From contig NZ_CP007029.1 of NCBI RefSeq assembly GCF_000227685.2, positions 2,144,501 to 2,208,500 of the forward strand: 64,000 nt of DNA, read 5' to 3'. Positions 35,729-44,549 of the stretch are shown piece after piece. This DNA is from Thioalkalivibrio paradoxus ARh 1 (lineage in GTDB: Bacteria > Pseudomonadota > Gammaproteobacteria > Ectothiorhodospirales > Ectothiorhodospiraceae). The number at the start of each line of letters is the position of its first letter. Within the stretch, counting starts at the first letter, position 1. The translations under genes were made by a program, and so were the position numbers. The notes below the pieces were generated by a model. The model searched no databases. It was not told where the DNA came from and saw nothing but the letters and a program-made list of their open reading frames with translations.

Positions 35729-36282
35729 GGCTGCAACTCCGCGACGGCCACGTCCAGGAAGATCTGTACCCGCTGCTCGGCGGTCGGTTCCGCGCGTACG
35801 TCGTCGGGGGTGATGCGCAACGACTCGATCCGGATACTCGGCCGGTGCTGCTGCAACTGTTCCAGTGCCTGCAGCAGCTGCGGCATCGTGCCCGCCCCCT
35901 GGAACGCAAGCCGCTCGGTGGTGAATCCGGAGTGCTCGCGTCGCGGCTGTTCCTGGCTGCGGTGAACGGCAACACCGACGTCCCGGAGAATCCCCTGCAC
36001 CGTGCGCAGGAGATTCAGGTCGGCTTGCTCCGGTCGTCCCGGGTCTCGTGCGATGGCCAGAATCTCGGTCTCGGCCCGGTCCGCAGCAGCCGCGAGTTCC
36101 GCGCCGGCATCGCGCAGCCCCTGCAACCGGGCAATCCGCTGCTCGTGCTGATGAATCAAATCCCGATACATCTGGTGCCGCTGCTCGACCGCGGACAGCA
36201 GCAATCCGAGCAGCAGCAGCAGAACCAGCCCGGCACCCCCGACCAGGAGCCATGCCTGCCGCCGCATTCGGCTCGTGCTCAT
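35725..36282 (-). CDS. gspM: Type II secretion protein M
   Basis: A 185-residue bitopic inner-membrane protein: short basic cytoplasmic tail, a strong hydrophobic segment ('LLVGGAGLVLLLLLGLLLS') at about 12-30, a helical stretch (about 35-80) and a small ferredoxin-like domain ('IRIESLRITPDDVRAEP', 'RVQIFLDVAVAEL'). This is the GspM plan; it partners GspL and helps hold the ATPase. The ATG overlaps the gspL stop (ATGA) and its stop overlaps the next gene, so the set is translationally coupled. Confidence 0.85.
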   Translation of the reverse strand: MSTSRMRRQAWLLVGGAGLVLLLLLGLLLSAVEQRHQMYRDLIHQHEQRIARLQGLRDAGAELAAAADRAETEILAIARDPGRPEQADLNLLRTVQGILRDVGVAVHRSQEQPRREHSGFTTERLAFQGAGTMPQLLQALEQLQQHRPSIRIESLRITPDDVRAEPTAEQRVQIFLDVAVAELQP

Positions 36283-37289
36283 TGTACCCCTCCCGCGAGC
36301 CATTCGAACTCGATCTGGAATCGCTCGCGGCCGGTACGGGAGTCGCGCGCGATCGCGGTCGGAATGCGCACCGAGGTAAACTGCGGGACGTCCCGCAGGC
36401 CCTGCATCAACGCGGCGGTGTCGCTGGCAACGCCGCGCATCTGCACCCTGCGGCCCTGCTGGTGATAATGCTCGAGATAGGCGCTGTCCGGCAGCACATC
36501 CGTGACCTGATCCAGCAGCCGCACCGGGTCGGGTGTCTCCTGCAGCCAGGGACCCATCGCTTCCAGCCGCGCAGCGGATTCGGTCAGACGTTCCCGGTTT
36601 GCCATGGCCTCGGCCGTTTGCTGGCTCAGCTGCCGGACCAGCGTATCCGCACGATGCAGATCCGCACGCGCCTGCCAGACTGGCCAGACGACGGCGCTCG
36701 TTGCCAACGCCAGCATCGTGACCGCGAGCAAACCGACGATCCAACCGTGCCAACGCCGCCGGCGCAGTCTCGAACCCTCACCGAATCCCGGCAACGGCAC
36801 ACCGGGCGCCGCCCACAGTTCCATCGCCGCATTTCGCTGTCCCGATTCGACGCGCTGGTCCAGCCAGCGACGGGCCTGGCCCGCATGCACCAGGTAGAGT
36901 TCAAGGTGGCGCCAGTCGGGGTCGGGATCGTCGAGCCGTTCACGCCACGTCCAGAGCGTATCCTCGGGCGCAAAGGGGCTGATCGCGCGCACTTCCCATT
37001 GCGCCGCACGCGCCAGTTCCCGCTCGCCCCCAGGGATGCGTAGCTCGCTGCGCAGAACCATCTCCGGGTCGAGCAGCAAGGCGCGGTGGCGGGCACGCCC
37101 GCCGCCGACCCAGGGCACGAACCTGCCGCGTTCGTCGAACCGCCAGACCTGTCGCTGATGATCCTCGACCCGCACGGCGGGCCCGGCCGAGAGCAGTCCC
37201 CAACGGACGAGATCGTGTCGGACCAACTGCCAGGCCCGGCGCCATGAGGCCCATAGCGCGCCCCCGCTGCTTCGCACGATCTGCTTCAA
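36279..37289 (-). CDS. gspL: Type II secretion protein L (PilN-like periplasmic domain)
   Basis: A 336-residue inner-membrane protein. The cytoplasmic part (1-175) resembles the GspL actin-like fold, but it is short ('RALLLDPEMVLRSELRIPGG', 'AAQWEVRAISPFAPED'). One hydrophobic segment ('WIVGLLAVTMLALATSAVV') lies near residue 185, and the periplasmic part resembles PilN ('VLPDSAYLEHYHQQGRRVQM'). It would link the GspE ATPase to GspM. The stop overlaps gspM and the start overlaps the gspK stop. Confidence 0.85.
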   Translation of the reverse strand: MKQIVRSSGGALWASWRRAWQLVRHDLVRWGLLSAGPAVRVEDHQRQVWRFDERGRFVPWVGGGRARHRALLLDPEMVLRSELRIPGGERELARAAQWEVRAISPFAPEDTLWTWRERLDDPDPDWRHLELYLVHAGQARRWLDQRVESGQRNAAMELWAAPGVPLPGFGEGSRLRRRRWHGWIVGLLAVTMLALATSAVVWPVWQARADLHRADTLVRQLSQQTAEAMANRERLTESAARLEAMGPWLQETPDPVRLLDQVTDVLPDSAYLEHYHQQGRRVQMRGVASDTAALMQGLRDVPQFTSVRIPTAIARDSRTGRERFQIEFEWLAGGVQ

Positions 37290-38152
37290 TCCGTCTGTTC
37301 TCCGATCGGCTGCGAACGTAGCCCCTCGGTGCGCAGGATCGACACACCGAGGGCATTACCTGCGTGGGAATCCAACCGCACCCAGCGCGAGAGGCGCCAG
37401 GCCCGACCCTGCCACGCCACACGGGCGTCGATGCGGAACGTCCCGCTGCCGGACAGTGCCAGAAAGGGTAGCCCATCGAGCGGCGCGTCGAGGCGGGCCC
37501 GGGGCTCGAGCATGTCGCGATCCTGCGCCATGACCGCATCGACGAGTGCGGCGTCTGCGCCGGTGACAACGGCGAGCACGTCGCGCGTCGCCGCGTAGGG
37601 GTTCACCCGCGCACTATCCGCATAAACCGTTATTAACAGTCGAATATTATCATATAGGTCACGATCCACTCCAGGCACCAGCGCCAGCTCCTCTGGGACC
37701 CGGAACGGTTTGCGCTGCTCGGCACCGCGTTCACCCGGAGCCCGCCGGCCGCCTTCCCGCCATCGCGCGACTGCCCCAGCAAGACGTTCGGCCCGATCCG
37801 TATCCAGACCGGCGCCATAATGAAACATCTGCGCCAGTAGGTCGACCGGGGCCCCATTGACGCTGATGAAGCCTGTCGCCGGGTGAAGATCCACCTGCAG
37901 TGCCACGCCCTGCAGCTCGAAGACATAGCGGTTGCTCTGATTGACGGCACCAAACCCCGCGGCGCGCGCCATGCCCACGACGAGTCCCGCCTCGAGCAGC
38001 GCCCGCGCCTCGGTTTCCGCCCGATAGTACTGGGTGAGCTGGGTCTGGAGGCGGCTGGTCTGTGACAGGCCGAGTACCAGCACGCTGAGGGCTGCCACCA
38101 CCCACAGCACGATGACCAGTGCCAGCCCCTTGGATCCGCCGGCGCGCTTCAT
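37286..38152 (-). CDS. gspK: Type II secretion minor pseudopilin K
   Basis: A 288-residue minor pseudopilin that caps the pseudopilus tip. The prepilin-like N-terminus is 'GSKGLALVIVLWVVAALSVL', with cleavage expected after the Gly at 'KG/LALVIV'. GspK is the family member without Glu at position 5, as here. 'DLHPATGFISVNGAPVDLL' and 'VNPYAATRDVLAVVTG' belong to the inserted alpha domain. The ATG at 38152 is chosen because it starts the leader; it lies 13 bp after the gspJ stop, across a C7 tract that gives a GGGGGGG-type ribosome-binding site. Confidence 0.88.
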   Translation of the reverse strand: MKRAGGSKGLALVIVLWVVAALSVLVLGLSQTSRLQTQLTQYYRAETEARALLEAGLVVGMARAAGFGAVNQSNRYVFELQGVALQVDLHPATGFISVNGAPVDLLAQMFHYGAGLDTDRAERLAGAVARWREGGRRAPGERGAEQRKPFRVPEELALVPGVDRDLYDNIRLLITVYADSARVNPYAATRDVLAVVTGADAALVDAVMAQDRDMLEPRARLDAPLDGLPFLALSGSGTFRIDARVAWQGRAWRLSRWVRLDSHAGNALGVSILRTEGLRSQPIGEQTD

Positions 38153-38165
38153 TCCGCCCCCCCGG

Positions 38166-38783
38166 TCATTCGGGGTGCCCGTTCGGACGCAGGATCTGCT
38201 CCGGCCACCAGCGGCCACCCGCCTTCACCCGAACACGGATCGCCGCCGGCATTCGCGCGGGGTCGGCCCAGGATTCCAGCCAGGTGGCTCCCCCCGGTTC
38301 GCGGTACGCGACCTCGAACACCTCGACCTTCGGCTGCAACACGTGCCGTTCACAGTCCTGCGGCAGCGATGCGACGACCGCGCCCGCCGGCAGCGGCGCG
38401 TAGCACAGCGTCAACGGGTGCTGATCGCCGGTCGCGGCCCGCCGGTCCAGCTCGAGCCGAAGCCAGAACAGGCCATGGGGCGCGTGACGCGCCGGAAGCG
38501 CTCCCGACCAGGCCAACCGCTCCGCTTCGCCGGTGAACGCCGGGCGGACATCGCGCCCCTGTCCGACCGCGATCGGCCGATGCAGGTCGAACGCTCGCGC
38601 GAGGAAGTCCTGGACCACCCGCATGTCGTCCATCTCCCGGCTGCGCTCGTCGACCGCATCGGCGCTGGTGGCCAGCGTACGCATTCCTCCGACCAGGCCA
38701 ACCATGATCAGGGCAAACAGCGTGACCGCAACCAGGACCTCGACCAGCGTGAACCCCTGCCTGCGCGCCCGGCGAATCGTCAT
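38166..38783 (-). CDS. gspJ: Type II secretion minor pseudopilin J
   Basis: A 205-residue minor pseudopilin. The type IV prepilin signal is 'RRQGFTLVEVLVAVTLFALI', with cleavage between Gly and Phe, followed by a conserved Glu5. The globular part includes 'GRDVRPAFTGEAERLAWSG', matching the GspJ core pattern, and 'VFEVAYREPGG'. It forms the pseudopilus tip with GspI and GspK. The ATG at 38783 overlaps the gspI stop by 4 bp. Confidence 0.88.
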   Translation of the reverse strand: MTIRRARRQGFTLVEVLVAVTLFALIMVGLVGGMRTLATSADAVDERSREMDDMRVVQDFLARAFDLHRPIAVGQGRDVRPAFTGEAERLAWSGALPARHAPHGLFWLRLELDRRAATGDQHPLTLCYAPLPAGAVVASLPQDCERHVLQPKVEVFEVAYREPGGATWLESWADPARMPAAIRVRVKAGGRWWPEQILRPNGHPE

Positions 38784-39229
38784 TCCCGACCTTCCGGGCG
38801 CACGCTGTGCAGGTCCACGCTGCGTTCGCGAAAACCGGAACGCCAGCGCACCGTGACATCGACGCGGTGCAGCGGCACCGGTGACTCGAGCGCATCGCCG
38901 AAGGCCTCGAGCGGCGCCGAACGAATCTCCCACGCGAATCCATCCTCGGTTTCGCCGGCGGCGGACAGCCCTCCCCGGGGCAACTCGTCGCGCGCTCCCA
39001 GAAGCGATGTCGCCAACGCCAGCGCATACGTGTAGGCCTCAGCCTCGCCCACGCGTTGTAATGCACTGCCCGCCGACTGATAGAGCACGAGCAGCGCCAT
39101 CGCCGCGATGGTGAACGCCACCACTGCTTCGAGCAACGAGAATCCGTGCTGGCGCCGTCGGCCGCGAGCAACCGCGGGGCATCTCCGGCCACTCGCCGGC
39201 GGACACCGCTGCTCAGACACGGCCCGCAC
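38780..39229 (-). CDS. gspI: Type II secretion minor pseudopilin I
   Basis: A 149-residue minor pseudopilin with prepilin motif 'RQHGFSLLEAVVAFTIAAMA' (cleavage after Gly). 'YALALATSLLGARDELPRGG' fits the GspI helix extension. The start at 39229 gives a long 28-residue basic leader; a later in-frame start would be more usual but no better codon is obvious. It overlaps the end of gspH by 17 bp. Confidence 0.87.
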   Translation of the reverse strand: MRAVSEQRCPPASGRRCPAVARGRRRQHGFSLLEAVVAFTIAAMALLVLYQSAGSALQRVGEAEAYTYALALATSLLGARDELPRGGLSAAGETEDGFAWEIRSAPLEAFGDALESPVPLHRVDVTVRWRSGFRERSVDLHSVRPEGRE

Positions 39230-39713
39230 TTCCCTCGACGCGCACCCGCCCGGTCAGCCAATCGAGCGTGACCGTTGCCTGCCGCCCCCCCGAACGCCGT
39301 AGTGTCATCGTGCCGCCGGTCGCACTGCCGTCGGGATAGAAACGGAAACGTGCAATCCCGTCCTCGGCGAACTCGCCGGCGACCGTCACATCGAGCCCGA
39401 TCTCCGAGGCGATGCGCAGGGTCTCGGCGCGCCCCTCGATGCGCACCTCGCGGCGCTCCAGATCGACCGAGACCGTGACCGCCTCACCCTGCCGGATCGC
39501 CAGCGAACGCGCGTGGTGCAGCATGCGATAGCTGCCACCCACTGCCTCGCGGTAATCCATCGCCGGCTTCAGGAAGTACACGGCCGCAGGCGTCAGCGCG
39601 GCCAAGGCAGCCAGCACCGCGAGCGCCACCAGCAGCTCGACCAGAGTGAAGCCGCGAACGGTCTGAAGCCCTGGGGCTCGAGGCAGAGGAATGGGCAGAC
39701 GCCTTATTGCCAA
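39213..39713 (-). CDS. gspH: Type II secretion minor pseudopilin H
   Basis: A 166-residue minor pseudopilin. The prepilin motif is 'TVRGFTLVELLVALAVLAAL'. The globular part, 'SLAIRQGEAVTVSVDLERRE' then 'ARFRFYPDGSATGGTMTLRR', is the GspH/FimT-type beta domain. The start overlaps the 3' end of gspG by 10 bp. Confidence 0.88.
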   Translation of the reverse strand: MAIRRLPIPLPRAPGLQTVRGFTLVELLVALAVLAALAALTPAAVYFLKPAMDYREAVGGSYRMLHHARSLAIRQGEAVTVSVDLERREVRIEGRAETLRIASEIGLDVTVAGEFAEDGIARFRFYPDGSATGGTMTLRRSGGRQATVTLDWLTGRVRVEGSAGRV

Positions 39714-40141
39714 CTTCCGACCACGGCGTTTTCCCCGGAACCGCCTGGCTGGCCATCGGCTCCGAGGCTGTAGATGTCGATATCGCCGTGCTCGCCGGGG
39801 TTGCGGTAGAGATAGTCGTTGCCCCAGGGATCCTGCGGCACCTGGCGCCGGCGCAGGTAGGGACCGTTCCAGCTCTGCACTCCAGCCGGCTCGACGACCA
39901 ACGCCGGCAGCCCCTCTGCATTGCTCGGGAAGCGGCCGACGTCCAGCTTGAACATCTCGACCGCCTGGACCAGATCCTCGATCTGGATCCGCGCCGTTTT
40001 CGACTTGGCGCCGCCCAGCTGGTTCAGAACCTGTGGGCCGACCAAACCGGCCAGCAATACGAGAATCGCAAGCACGACCAGGAGCTCCACCAGAGTGAAG
40101 CCACGTCTGCCGCGCCTGCGCAGTGTTGTTTCTGTCGACAT
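39704..40141 (-). CDS. gspG: Type II secretion major pseudopilin G
   Basis: The 145-residue major pseudopilin, which polymerises into the periplasmic piston. The signal is 'RRGFTLVELLVVLAILVLLA'. The C-terminal calcium-binding loop motif is intact: 'WNGPYLRRRQVPQDPWGNDY' followed by 'GEHGDIDIYSLGADGQPGG'. It is the best-conserved pseudopilin of the operon. The gap to gspF is 25 bp. Confidence 0.95.
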   Translation of the reverse strand: MSTETTLRRRGRRGFTLVELLVVLAILVLLAGLVGPQVLNQLGGAKSKTARIQIEDLVQAVEMFKLDVGRFPSNAEGLPALVVEPAGVQSWNGPYLRRRQVPQDPWGNDYLYRNPGEHGDIDIYSLGADGQPGGSGENAVVGSWQ

Positions 40142-40166
40142 GAATAGTCCTCGGTGGCGCCCGACC

Positions 40167-41396
40167 TCAGAGCGCCAGATCGTTCACTGAAAGAATGCCC
40201 AGCAGGATCGAGACGATGATCCCGGCGATCAATGCGCCCAGGATGATGATCAGCGCGGGTTCGAGCAGCGTCAGCGAACGCTTGATCCCGGCCTGGACTT
40301 CGGCATCGTACACCCGCGAGAGTTCATGCAGCATTTCGTCGAGGCGCCCGCTCTCCTCGCCCACCTGGATCATCTGGACCGCAAGATCCGGGAACACCCC
40401 GGTTTGGCCAAGCGCTGGCGCCACCCGGCTGCCCTGCTTGATCGCTGGCACCGATTCCGAAACCGCGTCGCGCAAGACCCGGTTGCCCACGGTGCCCGCG
40501 GCAATACGCATCGCCTCGAGCAGCGCGACGCCGTTCGCCAGCAGCGTCCCCAGCGTGGTCGCGAATCGGGTCACCTCGAAGCGCCGGACGAGTTCTCCGG
40601 CCAGCGGAAGCCGCAGCGCCCAGGTGTGGACGCGGAGCTGCCCCCGCTCGCTGCGAGCAAAGGCCTGGCCGGCCAGCAGCGTGACGATGAACAGCAGCAC
40701 CATCACCCACCAGCCCTGGGAGGCCAATTCCCCCATCCCCAGCACCACCTGGGTCGGCCAGGGCAGACCCTCGCCCACGTCGGCGAACATGGCCTCGAAC
40801 TGCGGGACGACAAATGCCAGCATCAGCCCGAGCGACAACAGCGCCACCACGACCAGAATGGTCGGATACACCAGGGCCGAAACGACCGCCTCGCGCAGGG
40901 CCCGGGTGCGGTCCAGCGATTCCATGAGCCGCTCCAGAACTCGGGCCAGATCACCGCCGGCCTCACCGGACCGCACCATATTAATATAGAACTCGCCGAA
41001 GTGACTTGCATGCGGACGCAGTGCCTGGCTGAGGCCCTTGCCGCTCTTCACCGAGCGCAGCAGATCCTCCATCAGTTCGACCATGCCTGCGTGCCGGCTC
41101 ATCCGGATACTCAACTTCAGCGCACGGTCCAGCGGCAGCCCGGCGCGCAGCAAGACACTCATCTCCCGGGTGAAATGCAGGATGTCCGACGGGCGTATCG
41201 CGCGGCGGCGCCGGCGCTTGCCGGCCGATTGCCGGGTGGCGCCGCTATCGGCGCGACCACCGCCGACATCGACCGCCAGAATCGTCAAGCCACGCTGTTT
41301 CAGCTGCCGTGCAGCGCTTTCGGGGGCATCGGCGGTCACCGTGCCGGTCTCGATACTGCCGTCGCTGCGGGCAGCGCGATAGTGGAAATCAGGCAT
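40167..41396 (-). CDS. gspF: Type II secretion inner-membrane platform protein F
   Basis: A 409-residue polytopic platform protein with two T2SSF domains (about 70-195 and 270-395). Each starts with a 'FTREMSVLLRAGLPLDRALK' or 'FATTLGTLLANGVALLEAM' type helix. Three membrane segments are seen, including the last 'PALIIILGALIAGIIVSILL'. It should bind GspE and drive pseudopilus assembly. The start overlaps gspE by 8 bp. Confidence 0.95.
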   Translation of the reverse strand: MPDFHYRAARSDGSIETGTVTADAPESAARQLKQRGLTILAVDVGGGRADSGATRQSAGKRRRRRAIRPSDILHFTREMSVLLRAGLPLDRALKLSIRMSRHAGMVELMEDLLRSVKSGKGLSQALRPHASHFGEFYINMVRSGEAGGDLARVLERLMESLDRTRALREAVVSALVYPTILVVVALLSLGLMLAFVVPQFEAMFADVGEGLPWPTQVVLGMGELASQGWWVMVLLFIVTLLAGQAFARSERGQLRVHTWALRLPLAGELVRRFEVTRFATTLGTLLANGVALLEAMRIAAGTVGNRVLRDAVSESVPAIKQGSRVAPALGQTGVFPDLAVQMIQVGEESGRLDEMLHELSRVYDAEVQAGIKRSLTLLEPALIIILGALIAGIIVSILLGILSVNDLAL

Positions 41397-43122
41397 CCAG
41401 CTGCTGATCCTGCGTCACCCGCAGAACCTCCGCCACGGAGGTAAGGCCCAGCGCCGCCTTGCGCAGCCCGTCCTCGTGAAGCGTGCGCATGCCGGCCTGG
41501 CGGGCGGTTGCGTGCAGCGTGGTCGCATCGGCCCCGTCGAGCACGGCGCGGTGCATCGCCTCGTCCATCACGAACAGCTCGTGCACGCCCAGACGCCCAC
41601 GGTATCCCGTATGCCCGCAGCGCTCACAGCCGACCGGTTCGAACACCGTCACGGGTTGCCCTGGCTCGACCACCTCGGGTAGGCGTAGATCTGCCAGCAC
41701 CCCGGATTCCAGTGCCTGCGGGGCCTTGCAGTCCGGGCACAGCGCGCGCACCAGCCGTTGCGACAGCACGCCGTTCACGCTGGAAGTGATCAGATAGCGC
41801 TCCACCCCCATATCCTCGAGGCGAACGATCGCACCGGCAGCGGTGTTCGTATGCAGCGTCGACAGCACCAGGTGCCCGGTCAACGCCGACTGCACCGCGA
41901 TCTGGGCAGTTTCCCGGTCGCGCATCTCGCCGATCATGATGATGTCCGGATCCTGCCGCAGGATCGCACGCAGGCTGCGGGCGAAGGTGAGCCCGATGTC
42001 GGCATGCACGTGAATCTGGTTGATCCCCTCGAGCTGGTACTCGACCGGATCCTCGACCGTCACGATCTTGCGCGTGCGAGAATCGAGCTCCCCCAGCGAG
42101 GCATAAAGCGTCGTCGTCTTGCCGGAACCGGTGGGGCCGGTGACCAGCAGGATTCCATGCGGTCGCTGTAGCAGCCCCTGGTAGCGGCGTAGCGTCGCCG
42201 GTGCAAAACCCATGTCGTCGAGGCCGTAGCGGACGCTCTGGCGGTCGAGCACGCGCATCACCACGCTCTCGCCATGGATCGTGGGCAGGCTCGATACCCG
42301 GAGGTCGAGCTCGTGCCCCTTCAGGCGAATCATGATGCGCCCATCCTGCGGCAGTCTCCGTTCGGCGATGTTCATCCGCGCCAGCAGCTTCACCCGCGAG
42401 GTGACCGCCGGGGCCAGACCGGAGGGCACCGACTGACCGGACAGCAACACGCCATCGACCCGGAAACGAAGCTGCAGGTCACCCGCGGTCGGCTCGAGGT
42501 GGATATCGGAAGCGCCCCGCTCGACCGCTTCCGCAATCATTCCGTTCACCAGGCGAATCACCGGGGCCTCGCTCGCCAGATCGCGCAGGTGTTCCACGAA
42601 CTCCCCGTCCAGCACCTCCCCGGGCACGGCCTCGTCGGCCTCCGGCTGGTCCGACTCGTCGTCGCTGTAGAGCCGCTCCAGCGCTGCGTCGATATCGGTG
42701 TCGAGGCCCAGTACCGGCGCGACCGGGTACCCGGTCGCGAGACGCAGCGCCTTCAGCGCGTACTCGTTGTCCGGCTCGCTGGTGATGACCTTCAGCTGTC
42801 CATCGTCGATCTCCCAGGGGAGCAACCGATGGTTCACCAGAAACTCGACCGATACCGAGTCGAGCGCGAGCGGAACCTCCGGGTAATGCTCGGCCTCCAC
42901 GAACGCAAAGCCGCGCAGTGCCACCAGCGCCTGCGCGACGTCGTGTTCGGAAACCAGGCCCAGCTTGACCAGCACGCGCCCGAGCAGCCCGCCCATCTCC
43001 TGCTGGGCCGCGAGCGCGCGCTCGAGATCGCGCGCCGACAGCTTGTTCGCCTGTACGAGGTGCTCCCCCAAACGCAGCGGAGCATCATGCGGGCCGGCGG
43101 ATATCGGTTGAGTTTCGGGCAT
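41389..43122 (-). CDS. gspE: Type II secretion ATPase E
   Basis: The 577-residue cytoplasmic motor. An MshEN-type N-terminal domain ('LGEHLVQANKLSARDLERA') comes first. The ATPase core has 'ASDIHLEPTAGDLQLRFRVD' near 210, Walker A 'LVTGPTGSGKTTTLYASL' near 330, Asp box 'TVEDPVEYQLEGINQIHV', Walker B 'LRQDPDIIMIGEMRDRETAQ' and the tetracysteine zinc motif (CPDC...CERC) near 465-500. The ATG at 43122 is preferred; a GTG at 43131 would add three residues. It is the first gene of the operon. Confidence 0.95.
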   Translation of the reverse strand: MPETQPISAGPHDAPLRLGEHLVQANKLSARDLERALAAQQEMGGLLGRVLVKLGLVSEHDVAQALVALRGFAFVEAEHYPEVPLALDSVSVEFLVNHRLLPWEIDDGQLKVITSEPDNEYALKALRLATGYPVAPVLGLDTDIDAALERLYSDDESDQPEADEAVPGEVLDGEFVEHLRDLASEAPVIRLVNGMIAEAVERGASDIHLEPTAGDLQLRFRVDGVLLSGQSVPSGLAPAVTSRVKLLARMNIAERRLPQDGRIMIRLKGHELDLRVSSLPTIHGESVVMRVLDRQSVRYGLDDMGFAPATLRRYQGLLQRPHGILLVTGPTGSGKTTTLYASLGELDSRTRKIVTVEDPVEYQLEGINQIHVHADIGLTFARSLRAILRQDPDIIMIGEMRDRETAQIAVQSALTGHLVLSTLHTNTAAGAIVRLEDMGVERYLITSSVNGVLSQRLVRALCPDCKAPQALESGVLADLRLPEVVEPGQPVTVFEPVGCERCGHTGYRGRLGVHELFVMDEAMHRAVLDGADATTLHATARQAGMRTLHEDGLRKAALGLTSVAEVLRVTQDQQLDA

Positions 43123-43433
43123 TGCAGACACGCTTGCGGCGGCGCCCGCTACCGGGCGCAGGGATCAATTGAAAGCGGCTGCACGGAATTGCGAAATGGC
43201 CCGGGCGGGCACGAAAGCCGCGATTTCGGCGATACCCACGGCCCGCGTCGTTGCGCCTGGATCGGACCGCTCTGGGGTATCGTTTGGGCTGAATTCTAAC
43301 CGGAACTGCCCGCTCGCGACAATGGGGCCGCCGCGAGCGGGCGCCCCGCGGGCAGAATTCACGCTTCATTGCATCCGGCTGGTATCCTTCCGGTTTTTTT
43401 TACGCTTGCGGATCGCAGCGGAGCGAGTGCTAC
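43123..43433. other. Divergent intergenic region gspE / rfbB
   Basis: About 310 bp that must hold promoters for both operons. Visible features are the gspE leader hairpin and a T8 run at 43394-43401, 33 bp before the rfbB start. I see no convincing -35/-10 pair in either direction. Confidence 0.5.
43142..43159 (-). promoter_or_regulatory. Hairpin in the gspE leader
   Basis: GCGCCCG and CGGGCGC pair perfectly across a 4-nt loop, 19 bp upstream of the gspE ATG. No T-run follows, so it is not a standard terminator. It could affect translation or mRNA stability of the operon. Confidence 0.35.
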
Positions 43434-44510
43434 ATGACGCGCACCATCCTCGTGACGGGGGGCGCCGGCTTCATCGGGTCGGCCGTCGTCCGCCACTGCA
43501 TTGCCAATACGGCAGACCGCGTGGTCAACGTCGACTGCCTGACCTACGCCGGCAATCTGGAGTCCCTGGGTCCGGCGGCGGACTCCCCGCGCCACCTGCT
43601 GGAGCGGGTCGACATCCGCAACGCGTCCGAGATCGCGCGCGTGTTCCGCGACCATCAGCCGGATGCGGTGATGCATCTCGCCGCCGAATCCCATGTGGAC
43701 CGATCCATCACCGGACCCGCCGCGTTCATCGACACCAACGTACTCGGCAGCTATACCCTGCTCGACGCGGCGCGCACGTACTGGGCGGGACTGCCGACAG
43801 AACGCCGCGACGCGTTCCGATTCCTGCACGTCTCCACCGACGAGGTCTATGGCTCGCTGGGCGCGACCGGAGCGTTTCGCGAGGATACCGCGTACCAGCC
43901 CAATTCGCCGTATTCCGCAAGCAAGGCCGCCTCGGACCATCTGGCGCGCGCCTGGCACCATACCTACGGGCTTCCAGTGGTGACCAGCAACTGCTCGAAC
44001 AACTACGGCCCTTTCCAGTTTCCGGAAAAACTGATCCCGCACATGATCCTGAACGCACTCGACGGCCGCCCGCTGCCGGTCTATGGCGACGGCTCGAACG
44101 TGCGCGACTGGCTCTACGTGGACGATCACGTCCGGGCGCTGTTCTCGATTCTGGATCGCGGACGCCCGGGCGAAACCTACAACGTCGGCGGGAACAGCGA
44201 ACGGCGCAATCTCGAGGTGGTCGAAACGCTTTGCGGGCTGCTCGACGAACTCTGCCCGGAGAACCTGTCCCGGCACCGTGCAGGGCTGTCGAGCCACCGC
44301 GAACTGATCCAGTTCGTCACCGATCGCCCGGGACACGACCAGCGCTACGCAATCGACGCCGGCAAGATCCGCTCGGAACTCGGCTGGCAACCGCTCGAGA
44401 CCTTCGAATCCGGGTTGCACCGCACGCTGCGCTGGTATCTGGATAACGACGCCTGGTGGCGCCGGGTGCTGTCCGGGGCCTACCGGCTGGAACGTATCGG
44501 CGTGGTTTGA
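43434..44510 (+). CDS. rfbB: dTDP-glucose 4,6-dehydratase
   Basis: Second step of dTDP-L-rhamnose synthesis. The 358-residue extended SDR has '[18 protein letters not shown]' (NAD loop), '[14 protein letters not shown]', '[12 protein letters not shown]' with the catalytic Thr-Asp-Glu, and the Tyr-x3-Lys pair in '[17 protein letters not shown]' (about residue 162). '[15 protein letters not shown]' completes the signature. It leads the rfbBACD operon; 39 bp separate it from rfbA. Confidence 0.96.
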   Translation: MTRTILVTGGAGFIGSAVVRHCIANTADRVVNVDCLTYAGNLESLGPAADSPRHLLERVDIRNASEIARVFRDHQPDAVMHLAAESHVDRSITGPAAFIDTNVLGSYTLLDAARTYWAGLPTERRDAFRFLHVSTDEVYGSLGATGAFREDTAYQPNSPYSASKAASDHLARAWHHTYGLPVVTSNCSNNYGPFQFPEKLIPHMILNALDGRPLPVYGDGSNVRDWLYVDDHVRALFSILDRGRPGETYNVGGNSERRNLEVVETLCGLLDELCPENLSRHRAGLSSHRELIQFVTDRPGHDQRYAIDAGKIRSELGWQPLETFESGLHRTLRWYLDNDAWWRRVLSGAYRLERIGVV

Positions 44511-44549
44511 CCGCGACCACGGCGCAAGAGGCACCACAGGAAACCACCG

